This document shows, in pieces, positions 1-5,267 of a stretch of 5,267 nucleotides of DNA. Origin of the DNA: Legionellales bacterium (GTDB taxonomy: Bacteria; Pseudomonadota; Gammaproteobacteria; Legionellales; Legionellaceae); contig DNMA01000006.1 in the NCBI GenBank assembly GCA_003489505.1, forward strand, positions 1 to 5,267. The letters are read 5' to 3'. Both the position numbers and the translations under genes were made by a program. Under the pieces are notes generated by a model that was given only the letters and a program-made list of their open reading frames with translations, did not search any database and had not been told where the DNA came from. Each line of letters opens with the position of its first letter. The stretch's first letter is position 1.

Positions 1-267
1 GCACATTTCATCCATATGCCATTTATCTCCTCGACGAGGTGCTCTCCTTTTAATATCATTAGCATAGGTTTGGCCAAATTTAAGACCCCACTCCCTTATG
101 GTTTCGTAGCTTACTTGTATCCCCCGTATTTGTAAAAGCTCTGATACATCACGAAGACTCAGCATGAATCGGTGATATTGCCAAACCACATAAGCTATTA
201 AAGATTTAGGGTGGCGGTAACCAGGATAATAATCGCCTATATTTTTATTTGTATTTCTGTTTGGCAT
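1..267 (-). CDS. IS6-family transposase, N-terminal part (runs off window)
   Basis: This encodes the N-terminal 89 codons of an IS6/IS240-type DDE transposase, the enzyme that moves its IS by cointegrate formation. It starts at an ATG (265-267), with a purine-rich AAAGAG stretch about 6 bases upstream, and stays open to the window edge. The family signature is clear. An N-terminal helix-turn-helix region contains YRHPKSLIAYVVWQYHRF, followed by SLRDVSELLQIRGIQVSYET and IREWGLKFG. The start of the catalytic domain, KWHMDEM at residues 82-88, contains the first Asp of the DDE triad. The remaining D and E lie outside the window, so integrity cannot be judged. No frameshift or stop is seen in the visible part. 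Confidence 0.88.
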   Translation of the reverse strand, partial: MPNRNTNKNIGDYYPGYRHPKSLIAYVVWQYHRFMLSLRDVSELLQIRGIQVSYETIREWGLKFGQTYANDIKRRAPRRGDKWHMDEMC

Positions 268-338
268 GTTCAACTCTTTGTTCAATAAGGACGTATTGTC
301 TATTCAGTTTAGTAGGTATTACACAAGTTGACGGTGCC
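1..338 (-). mobile_element. IS6-family insertion sequence, 5' end (partial)
   Basis: This is the transposase-proximal end of an IS6-family element that continues past the left window edge. The inferred terminus is at about 325-338, reading inward on the minus strand as GGCACCGTCAACTT. It starts with GGCAC like the ends of known IS6-family elements and lies 71 bases upstream of the transposase start, a normal distance. The other end and the 8-bp target duplication typical of the family cannot be seen; the bases at 339-346 would be one copy of it. The element abuts an IS256 transposase fragment, so it appears to have landed inside one. The exact boundary is inference because only one end is visible. 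Confidence 0.6.
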
Positions 339-518
339 GAGCACCATTATCCTTTTATTATGGTTGATGCGATGTTTTTTAAAAGCCGTGATAATGACCA
401 TGTTGTATCAAGGGCCGCATTAACGATATCGGGTATTCGAGCAGATGGTTTTCGAGAAGTGCTTGGTATTAGAATTGGTGAAACAGAAAGTTATGCGACC
501 TGGGAAGAGACCCATTAG
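339..518 (+). pseudogene. IS256-family (mutator-type) transposase fragment 1
   Basis: This is an internal piece of an IS256-family transposase with no start of its own. The frame reads HHYPFIMVDAMFFK, then VVSRAALTISGI and REVLGIRIGETESYATW. This is the beginning of the catalytic domain, with the first catalytic Asp in MVDA. Homology appears to begin where the IS6 element ends (about 339) and to stop near 510 after TWEET; a TAG follows at 516-518. The N-terminal DNA-binding part and the other two catalytic residues are missing, so it cannot be active. The open frame extends upstream into the IS6 end (from 249), but that part is not transposase. Its antisense strand supplies the C-terminal codons of the effector-like gene at 469-2181. 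Confidence 0.82.
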
Positions 519-2181
519 ATTCTTCCTGTAGCAAAGGCTTAGTTTCATTATCAAGCTCGTCAATGACTTTAGGTTTTTTTGTTTTAAAAACCTGAGCCAT
601 TTCCTTGAGATTGGCGAGTTGTTTGAAAATATCTATCTCTTCTAAAACCTTTGATAGTTCTTCAAAATATATGCTTTTCATAGGGTGTCTTGTTAAGTCA
701 CAAACCCATCGATAAGCATACATGAAATACATGGCTACACAAAATACAATTGACAAAAACATACTATCTTTCGATTGTAAACAGCATTCTTGCCAAAAGC
801 TTAATGAAACACCTTTTGCTTTAAGTTCATTAATCAATTCTGGACACATCTCATACACGTTAAAAATATTAAGTCTTAAATTTGAAAAATTTTCAGGAGG
901 GTACGATTCGATAATTTTCAAAAGATACACCAAATCATTACTCTGAATCGCAGCAATTAATAAACATTGTTTTTCAAATTCATTAAAAGAGATGCCATTA
1001 TCCTGATAAAATGTTATCAATGAAGCTGTGATTTGATGTTGCGACTTACCTACTGCATTAATTAATAAATCTGTTGCTATCGATTTGCCATCTTTCTTTC
1101 TAAACTTTAAATCAAACATTAAAGATTTTTTGTAAAGCCCCTGGGTACATATCCTTAAAACCTGTTCAAATAACTCAGGATGTTCCCCAAATATTGCATG
1201 CCCGATAAATACAAATGATTGTGAGTCTAAAATACCTGAGGTCAATACACGACTAAATTTCTCTTTTTTTATTAAATCATTAAATATTTTGTAACTTCCA
1301 TAACCTAGACTCCAACAAATTGCTTCTTTCATTAGAGAATCATTTAATCCTATTTTAACTTCATAAGAAGTTACTAATGCCTCTACAATTGCATCAGCTT
1401 TATACAAAACTGCCATTTTTAAAGTTTTTTCATTGATATCGTTTTTAAAATATTCCAAACAATAGGGATCATTTAATCTCAAAGCCAATTTCAAACTATT
1501 ATAAGATTTACCCTCTAACTGTAGGGTTAAATCAGGTACAACTAAATCATAAAAACTTTTACTATCCTTTAAATGTATTTGTGGACCTACTTTTTGAAAT
1601 ACTTGAACCTCAAGTCCCATCACATCACCAAGGTTTAATGCCTCACTTAAAGCATTGATAAGAGATTTTGGACTCTTGCAGTTCTTTTCTCCTGCTTCCT
1701 CATTGGGATCGTATAATTGATATTGAACTCCCTTGCGCATCAAATAGACGACATGCTGAGGACTGCTAACCAATACCATCTCATCTTCTTGCAAATTCAA
1801 TTGATTAAAAAATGCAATCCAATTTTTTTGAGTCATGACTGCACCAAAAACAAAAGTGGGTTTAATCGGTGTCTCTGAATGTTTAATTAATTGATAAGAC
1901 TGTAGTTGAGTAAGGTCTAAAGAGAAATCTTGAGGTCTAAATAAAATCATTAAGCGCAGAATCATCGGCAAAGCCTGATGAGGATCTTTAAATTCTATTA
2001 GTTTTTCAAGGTCTTCAAAAAACTTCTCTTTTTGATTTAACAGAAAATACTCAATGGCTAAAAATACCAAACCATTACAAATGCCAGTAGCATTCAACTC
2101 CAAAGGGATATCGATTTGTTTTAAACCTTTGTTCACCGTTTTGATGAGTTTTTTTTGAGAAATATCTTTGAAGAAAAACAT
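469..2181 (-). CDS. Putative secreted effector: Cys-protease-like domain, ankyrin-like helices, one membrane segment
   Basis: No named family is recognised with certainty. The 570-residue frame is fully open, with an ATG at 2179-2181 but no strong ribosome binding site. Near the N-terminus, TGICNGLVFLAIEYF (residues 32-46) has a Cys in a G-x-C-x-G setting at the head of a hydrophobic helix. SSPQHVVYLM holds His143 and YQLYDPNEE holds Asp158, so the order and spacing fit a papain-like Cys-His-Asp triad such as the YopT/C58 peptidases. From about 229 to 425 come helical segments that look like degenerate ankyrin units (SLKLAL, LKMAVL, MKEAIC, GHAIFG, LINAV, LIAAI), 25-46 residues apart. Residues 474-490 are a likely membrane helix, followed by a charged, Lys/Glu-rich tail. 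There is no signal peptide. This architecture suggests a Dot/Icm-type translocated effector acting on host cells, by inference. The last 13 or so residues (558-570) are encoded antisense to the IS256 fragment, so the original C-terminus has been lost or replaced. A structural or non-catalytic role is possible. Confidence 0.7.
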   Translation of the reverse strand: MFFFKDISQKKLIKTVNKGLKQIDIPLELNATGICNGLVFLAIEYFLLNQKEKFFEDLEKLIEFKDPHQALPMILRLMILFRPQDFSLDLTQLQSYQLIKHSETPIKPTFVFGAVMTQKNWIAFFNQLNLQEDEMVLVSSPQHVVYLMRKGVQYQLYDPNEEAGEKNCKSPKSLINALSEALNLGDVMGLEVQVFQKVGPQIHLKDSKSFYDLVVPDLTLQLEGKSYNSLKLALRLNDPYCLEYFKNDINEKTLKMAVLYKADAIVEALVTSYEVKIGLNDSLMKEAICWSLGYGSYKIFNDLIKKEKFSRVLTSGILDSQSFVFIGHAIFGEHPELFEQVLRICTQGLYKKSLMFDLKFRKKDGKSIATDLLINAVGKSQHQITASLITFYQDNGISFNEFEKQCLLIAAIQSNDLVYLLKIIESYPPENFSNLRLNIFNVYEMCPELINELKAKGVSLSFWQECCLQSKDSMFLSIVFCVAMYFMYAYRWVCDLTRHPMKSIYFEELSKVLEEIDIFKQLANLKEMAQVFKTKKPKVIDELDNETKPLLQEESNGSLPRSHNFLFHQF

Positions 2182-2216
2182 GTCATAATTCGCAATTCAA
2201 TCGTCTTCATCTGTTT

Positions 2217-2225
2217 ATTTTAACA
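2217..2225 (-). promoter_or_regulatory. Candidate extended -10 promoter of the effector-like gene
   Basis: On the minus strand the bases read TGTTAAAAT. This is an extended -10 (TGn followed by TAAAAT, 5 of 6 matches to TATAAT), about 36 bases upstream of the start codon at 2181. The -35 region is poor; TTAATC at 18 bases spacing is the best available. The 2182-2336 interval is otherwise AT-rich and holds no gene. It includes a short GC-richer patch with the palindrome TGGTGTCACCA at 2307-2317, just beyond the recombinase stop. The promoter call rests on motif matching alone. Confidence 0.35.
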
Positions 2226-2336
2226 CATAAAGCACTAATTGATTAAATAAATAACTTGTAATTTTTAATCATCCAATTTGTGGATAATATAGCCAAATTT
2301 TACGGTTGGTGTCACCAGGGGCCACTTTGAATTAAC

Positions 2337-2700
2337 TCATACTGGAAATTTACCAATAATGTCTGCATATTCACTTTGTGCATCAGAAATCGACAATTTT
2401 GAGTAAATCTCAAGGGACTTTCTACTTTCATGACCTGAATAAGGTAAAATTAATGCATCATCTGTACCTTGTTTCTTCAGCCAAGTAAATAAAAAATGTC
2501 TTAACTTGTGCGGAGAAATAGAATGCTCTATACCTGCTTCACGAGAATATTGTTCAAGAATCTTTCGTATTCCTCGATCAGGATAAGGTCTTTTCAAGGA
2601 ACTATCCTGTCTTTTTTACCTTTTCCTTTGTTGATTCTTATCTGGCAACTGTCAAAGTCTATGTCACATAGCTTGATATTCACCAATTCACTAACTTTCT
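2337..2700 (-). pseudogene. Tyrosine recombinase (phage-type integrase) remnant, C-terminal half with internal deletion
   Basis: Tyrosine recombinases cut and rejoin DNA at specific sites. Two frames together give the C-terminal catalytic half. The upstream frame (about 2700 to 2597) reads KVSELVNIKLCDIDFD and [16 protein letters not shown], then hits TGA at 2594-2596. The downstream frame (2597-2337) reads [31 protein letters not shown] and [16 protein letters not shown], ending GKFPV. It keeps the HxxR box, the later His (GHES) and the Tyr nucleophile (EIYS). In related proteins some 30-35 residues lie between IVP and the downstream piece, so an internal deletion with a frame change has occurred. 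The N-terminal core-binding domain and the first catalytic Arg (the GLRVSEL position, here Lys after an in-frame TAG) are absent. The 5' end merges with the dehydrogenase gene at about 2697-2700. The gene is dead and probably marks the mobility module of an old island. Confidence 0.88.
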
Positions 2701-3480
2701 AATACTCATATTATATTCCCATACAGATAAAAGAAGAGAACTATTCAAATCATGTGCTTGAAAAAAACATAAAAGTGCATTTAAATCTTTTGGAAAACAA
2801 GTGCCGCCAAACCCTCTATCACCATCCACACCCGGAACAAAGGAGTGTGACTCACCAATTCTTTGATCTAATACAACACATCTTCTCACTGTATCAAAGT
2901 TCATTCCTAATTTTTCACAGGCATCATAAATTAAATTAAAATAAGCTACTTTTAAACCAAGATATGAATTTCTAAAATATTTGATAGCTTCTGATTCATC
3001 AGAAGTAACCAATATACACTCACAGTCTTCAAAGTAATTTACATAAAAATTTTTTAATATGAGGGCATGCTGTAATGCACCACCGATAATGTATTGATGT
3101 AGATTTTTAAAATCAGCGATAGCATTTCTTTCTGTTAAAAATTCTGGATTATGAATAATCCTCAGTTCATTTCTTTTATTTGCAAGATTTTGAGTCGTAC
3201 CAATGGGTACTGTGGATTTGATAACAAAAAGCCCCTTCAGATCCTTTGGAAGCTGATTAAAAAAATCATTGATGTAGGACAAATCACATACTCCTCCAGT
3301 TTTATTCAGCATTGGAGTGGGAAGACATACAAAAATAATGTCAGAATTAATTGCCGCTTGATACGAGCATCTACTTTTGTCTGGATTAATATCATAAATA
3401 AAAATGTTTTTAACTTTATCCTTAAGATTTTGATAAATTGCATTACCTACAACGCCATTTCCAATAATCCCTATATTCAT
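2680..3480 (-). CDS. Short UDP-glucose/GDP-mannose dehydrogenase family protein
   Basis: This family oxidises the C6 hydroxyl of a nucleotide sugar to an acid in two NAD+-dependent steps, giving UDP-glucuronate-like precursors for surface polysaccharide in the cytoplasm. Visible features are the N-terminal Rossmann motif GIIGNGVVG (residues 4-12), STVPIGTT (89-96), NPEFLTER with Glu117, the EAIKYF and LGLKVAYFN helix region (Lys167, Lys177, Asn182), and GFGGTCFPKD with the catalytic Cys228. All key residues are present. At 266 residues it lacks the C-terminal domain of full-length Ugd (normally around 390-450 residues) but resembles the short subclass, which ends soon after a conserved W-E-x-N / IRK...W segment. 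GGAG sits 7 bases before the ATG, inside the end of the upstream epimerase gene, and the start overlaps that gene's stop as ATGA, so the pair was translationally coupled. The last codons overlap the integrase remnant in another frame, so the extreme C-terminus may be recombinant. It is probably still expressible, but without a working partner its role is doubtful. Confidence 0.82.
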   Translation of the reverse strand: MNIGIIGNGVVGNAIYQNLKDKVKNIFIYDINPDKSRCSYQAAINSDIIFVCLPTPMLNKTGGVCDLSYINDFFNQLPKDLKGLFVIKSTVPIGTTQNLANKRNELRIIHNPEFLTERNAIADFKNLHQYIIGGALQHALILKNFYVNYFEDCECILVTSDESEAIKYFRNSYLGLKVAYFNLIYDACEKLGMNFDTVRRCVVLDQRIGESHSFVPGVDGDRGFGGTCFPKDLNALLCFFQAHDLNSSLLLSVWEYNMSIRKLVNW

Positions 3481-3933
3481 TTGATTTCTCCGGAAATCCA
3501 GTCTTCAAGGAGTATCGTTGGCTCCCATCCAAAAGTTTCTTTAATATTTTGATAATTAGCCAATGTTTATCAGCCTTCTCCTATGCGAGGTGGAATAAAT
3601 CAGGCGTTTTACACCGGCCTTTCTGGACGACTGTAAGACCGCCCAAGTTCCAAGGGAATTCACACTAATAGTATCTTTAGGGTTATTGATAATAAGGTGG
3701 ATTCTTGCTCTTGCAGCTAAATAAAAAACTGCATCAACCCCTTCAATCAAAGGACGGATGGACTCGTAATCTCGAATATCATATTTATAATTGCAGGCAT
3801 TTTTATTCCAAAAAAAATCCTTTTCCTCGCCAAATTCATTATCAATCACAATGACTTCATGCCCCAGAACAATCAGCTGATCGACCCAATGTGAACCGAT
3901 AAAATCTGCCCAACCAGTGACTAAAAATTTCAT
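3477..3933 (-). pseudogene. NAD-dependent sugar-nucleotide epimerase, large internal deletion
   Basis: This is an extended SDR-family epimerase (UDP-glucose 4-epimerase-like) that has lost its middle. I chose the ATG at 3931-3933, where MKFLVTG begins and AGGA lies about 7 bases upstream; an in-frame ATG at 3960 has no such support. Residues 1-116 are authentic: Rossmann start, VIVIDNE, the YDIRD segment, GVDAVFYLAARA, and VNSLGTWAVLQ running to KRLIYSTS. The frame then jumps at about 3586-3590. The shifted frame gives PRIGEG, two stops (TGA TAA at 3567-3572), then TLANYQNIKETFGWEP and LLEDWISGEIK with TGA at 3477-3479. This is the normal C-terminus, so about 170 codons of a roughly 310-residue protein are missing, including the YxxxK catalytic motif. 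The glycine motif is also eroded (GWADFIG where GGAGFIG is usual). The residual product would end at a TAA at 3556-3558 and would be inactive. Confidence 0.86.
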
Positions 3934-3984
3934 ATTCAATCCTAAATGATATTCAGTCAAATTTTTCTGTTCGTCGTTAAGGCA

Positions 3985-4012
3985 AGTATAGAATATGAAT
4001 TAATGTTTATCA
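3985..4012 (-). promoter_or_regulatory. Candidate promoter of the epimerase-dehydrogenase pair
   Basis: On the minus strand a TATACT -10 hexamer (3985-3990) sits 16 bases downstream of TGATAA (4007-4012), a weak -35. The spacing to the ATG at 3933 is about 51 bases. The interval 3934-4085 otherwise shows no recognisable gene. A plus-strand frame leads from 3999 into the second IS256 fragment, but its first 29 residues match nothing I know. The call is by motif only. Confidence 0.3.
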
Positions 4013-4085
4013 GGATTTTAATAAACTTTCTACTCCCGAAATACTCAAAGACCCGCGAGGAGAACTGTATTTAGACATATTATCT

Positions 4086-4388
4086 ATGGCATTATCAGAA
4101 GCAGAGGTTTATTGGAGAGAATTTTTACAAAGTCTGGATGAAAGAAAGCTTCATGGGGTGAAAATGATTGCCAGTGACGCTCATCAGGTTTTAAAAGCTT
4201 CGATTAAAACGGTTTTCCCTGCTATACCTTGGCAACGTTGTCAATTCCATTTACAGCAAAATTCACAAGCATATGTTCCAAAAGTGAGCATGAAAAAAGA
4301 AGTAGCTATTGATATAAGCCATATCTTTAGAGTATTCCAGAAGGACTCCATGTATTTCAAATGCCTAAACATCATCAAATTAAATTAA
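4086..4388 (+). pseudogene. IS256-family transposase fragment 2
   Basis: This internal piece of an IS256-family transposase reads SEAEVYWREFLQSLDERKL, HGVKMIASDAHQVLKA, VFPAIPWQRCQFHLQQN and AYVPKVSMKKEVAIDI. It covers the second catalytic Asp (ASDAH) and the WQRCQFH segment conserved in the family. Recognisable homology ends near 4325; the last 20 or so residues up to the TAA at 4386-4388 are unrelated. The C-terminal third, with the catalytic Glu, is missing. The ATG at 4086 is simply the first in frame and is not a native start, so no function is expected. It overlaps fragment 1 (339-518) by about 10 alignment columns with a different sequence (SEAEVYWREFL against ETESYATWEET). The two are therefore unlikely to be halves of one copy. 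Confidence 0.85.
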
Positions 4389-4451
4389 TAACATATTCAT
4401 TAGATAATACTTTCGTAGGGCTTTGTCTAAAAAAGCATAGGAAAAAATAAA

Positions 4452-4472
4452 ACCCCACTTTGAAAGTGGGGT
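4452..4472. terminator. Bidirectional intrinsic terminator
   Basis: ACCCCACTTT (4452-4461) and AAAGTGGGGT (4463-4472) form a perfect inverted repeat whose centre would open as a small TTTGAAA loop. On the minus strand the GC stem is followed by TTTTATTTTTT, directly behind the stop of the host-attachment gene at 4478. On the plus strand it is followed by CTTTTTT, so it can stop transcription from both sides. It would insulate the intact gene on the right from the decayed block on the left. Confidence 0.88.
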
Positions 4473-4477
4473 CTTTT

Positions 4478-4924
4478 TTAGTGAATATGTGTTTGTTGAT
4501 GGATAAAACTCAATAACTGTCTTTCATTGTATTTGAGTAAATCCTTACCAATATTTAAATCCAACATTCTTTTAACATGCTTATTCAAATGCTGATTGAT
4601 TAAGCCACACATGTGAGGTGGTGAAATCAAAATAAAATGCTCAAACTCATGTTTTTTTCTATCTACATCCAGGCGATTGGCTATCTCTCGAGAAAATGCA
4701 TCAATATTATTTTTTTTCGGATCAGAAGATGCGAAATTCCCAGCGCCGGCATTGCAACGATAGCTACCTTGTCTATCCATAGCAATATCAATATCTTTTA
4801 ATTGATTTTCTGGATGTGAAATCTCTTTGATTAATTTGATTTTCTCAGGACGTAAATGATACTCATAGATTTTACAAGAGCTAGAATCAGCCACCACTAC
4901 CCATGTACTCTTTCCATTCATCAT
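4478..4924 (-). CDS. Host-attachment family protein (Host_attach, eRF1-like fold)
   Basis: The protein belongs to the family annotated as required for attachment to host cells (PF10116), first linked to plant attachment in Agrobacterium. The family has since been related to the archaeal/eukaryotic release-factor (eRF1/Pelota) fold. The biochemical role is unproven and the protein is probably cytoplasmic. Family hallmarks are in order: WVVVADSSSCKIYE (residues 8-21), ISHPENQLKDID (35-46), DRQGS (50-54), DPKKNNIDAFSREIANRL (68-85), FILISPPHMCGLIN (97-110) and DLNIGKDLL near the C-terminus. The 148-residue length is typical for the family. I chose the ATG at 4922-4924, 8 bases after GGAG; a GTG at 4933 would overlap that ribosome binding site. 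A second ATG follows immediately. The gene ends at the terminator, appears monocistronic, and shows no sign of decay. Confidence 0.87.
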   Translation of the reverse strand: MMNGKSTWVVVADSSSCKIYEYHLRPEKIKLIKEISHPENQLKDIDIAMDRQGSYRCNAGAGNFASSDPKKNNIDAFSREIANRLDVDRKKHEFEHFILISPPHMCGLINQHLNKHVKRMLDLNIGKDLLKYNERQLLSFIHQQTHIH

Positions 4925-4968
4925 GATTTGCACTCCTTATAAATATGATTTTATGGGGCTCTCATATT

Positions 4969-4986
4969 AATAATAGTACAATTATT
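4969..4986. repeat. Near-perfect 18-bp palindrome upstream of the host-attachment gene
   Basis: AATAATAGTACAATTATT is symmetric about GTAC, with one mismatched pair (AATAAT on one side, ATTATT on the other). It lies 45-62 bases upstream of the start codon at 4924, where a promoter is expected, so it could be an operator. In such AT-rich DNA a chance palindrome is also plausible, and no convincing -35/-10 pair fixes its position relative to a transcription start. Confidence 0.3.
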
Positions 4987-5267
4987 GAACACGCATGTGG
5001 GTTCGAAACAATATTTATTAAAAGGCTTAGAAATGTAAGATTTTACTTCCCCTCTAAATCAAGATAAAGGGGATATAAAAGTGCCCAATTGAGAAGGCAC
5101 AAATATTCAAAAGAATTTAAATTGCTGGTGCTAATTTAGGCTTTAGTATTTTTTTGATATACTGCTCATTATGACGCTATCGATCTGAGTTCTACTTTTT
5201 TGGTCAAATCAATTTGACTCGATTTTAACCCGAGTGCTAAATCAAATATTATGAGAAAATTCTACTT
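4987..5267. other. Right-end non-coding stretch with short inverted repeats
   Basis: No coding frame of useful length or recognisable similarity is seen on either strand here. It holds several inverted repeats. TCCCCT/AGGGGA occurs at 5048-5053 and 5068-5073. GTGCC/GGCAC occurs at 5081-5085 and 5096-5100; on the minus strand it is followed by TTTTATA and could be a weak terminator for a gene beyond the window. A tight palindrome, GTCAAATCAATTTGAC, lies at 5203-5218, and ACTCG/CGAGT at 5217-5221 and 5231-5235 overlaps it by two bases. TTCTACTT occurs at 5190-5197 and again at the very end, 5260-5267. A regulatory region or the edge of another element would explain these; none is proven. Confidence 0.35.

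Noticed and set aside
722..946. A 74-residue plus-strand open frame inside the effector-like gene.
   Set aside because: It is an antisense shadow with no ribosome binding site and no recognisable similarity.
2182..2336. A PmrA-type tandem CTTAAT box upstream of the effector-like gene, as some Legionella effectors have.
   Set aside because: Only isolated TTAAT-like runs occur in this AT-rich stretch; no two properly spaced copies are seen.
3151..3552. A 133-residue plus-strand open frame.
   Set aside because: It is antisense to the dehydrogenase and epimerase, has no family resemblance, and is explained as a shadow of those genes.
339..4388. One IS256 copy split in two by insertion of the whole block.
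   Set aside because: The two pieces overlap in the transposase alignment by about 10 residues with different sequences, so they cannot be adjoining halves of a single gene.
4998..5012. GTGGGTTCGAAAC resembles the T-arm of a tRNA, which would suggest an integration site.
   Set aside because: The bases on either side of TTCGAAA do not pair into a 5-bp stem, and no acceptor, anticodon or D-arm can be built around it.
1..5267. CRISPR array or other regular direct repeats.
   Set aside because: No repeat of 20 or more bases recurring at regular spacing was found on reading through the window.

Overview
The window is an AT-rich piece of an accessory (genomic-island-like) region. It probably comes from an intracellular gammaproteobacterium of the Legionella type. 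That assignment is inference from base composition, from the effector-like protein at 469-2181 and from the density of transposon and integrase debris; no core gene in the window settles the species. Almost every gene lies on the minus strand. The two IS256-family transposase pieces are the exception.

Layout from left to right. At 1-338 is the 5' end of an IS6-family insertion sequence, with its transposase reading leftwards off the window edge and its terminus at about 338. It abuts a fragment of an IS256-family transposase (339-518, plus strand). Next, on the minus strand, is a 570-residue protein (469-2181) that looks like a secreted effector: a Cys-His-Asp protease-like N-terminal region, a long helical ankyrin-like middle, one membrane segment and a charged tail. 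Its last 13 or so codons run antisense through the IS256 fragment. Upstream of it is the wreck of a tyrosine recombinase (2337-2700), keeping only the C-terminal catalytic half and carrying an internal deletion. This joins directly, with overlapping frames, to a short UDP-glucose/GDP-mannose dehydrogenase (2680-3480). The dehydrogenase was the second gene of an operon behind an NAD-dependent sugar epimerase (3477-3933), which now has about half of its coding sequence deleted. The start and stop of the epimerase survive, the stop in an ATGA overlap with the dehydrogenase start. A second IS256 transposase piece (4086 to about 4325, plus strand) follows.

The right side looks more settled: a bidirectional terminator (4452-4472), then an intact host-attachment-family protein on the minus strand (4478-4924) with a good ribosome binding site. 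Beyond it are about 340 bases without a recognisable gene, holding several short inverted repeats.

Taken together, the block at about 510-4085 is bracketed by same-orientation IS256 remnants and contains broken mobility genes, a broken sugar-nucleotide operon and one long intact effector-like gene. This reads as a decaying island in which the effector ORF and the dehydrogenase are still open. The most interesting objects are the effector-like protein with its IS-derived tail and the chimeric integrase/dehydrogenase junction.
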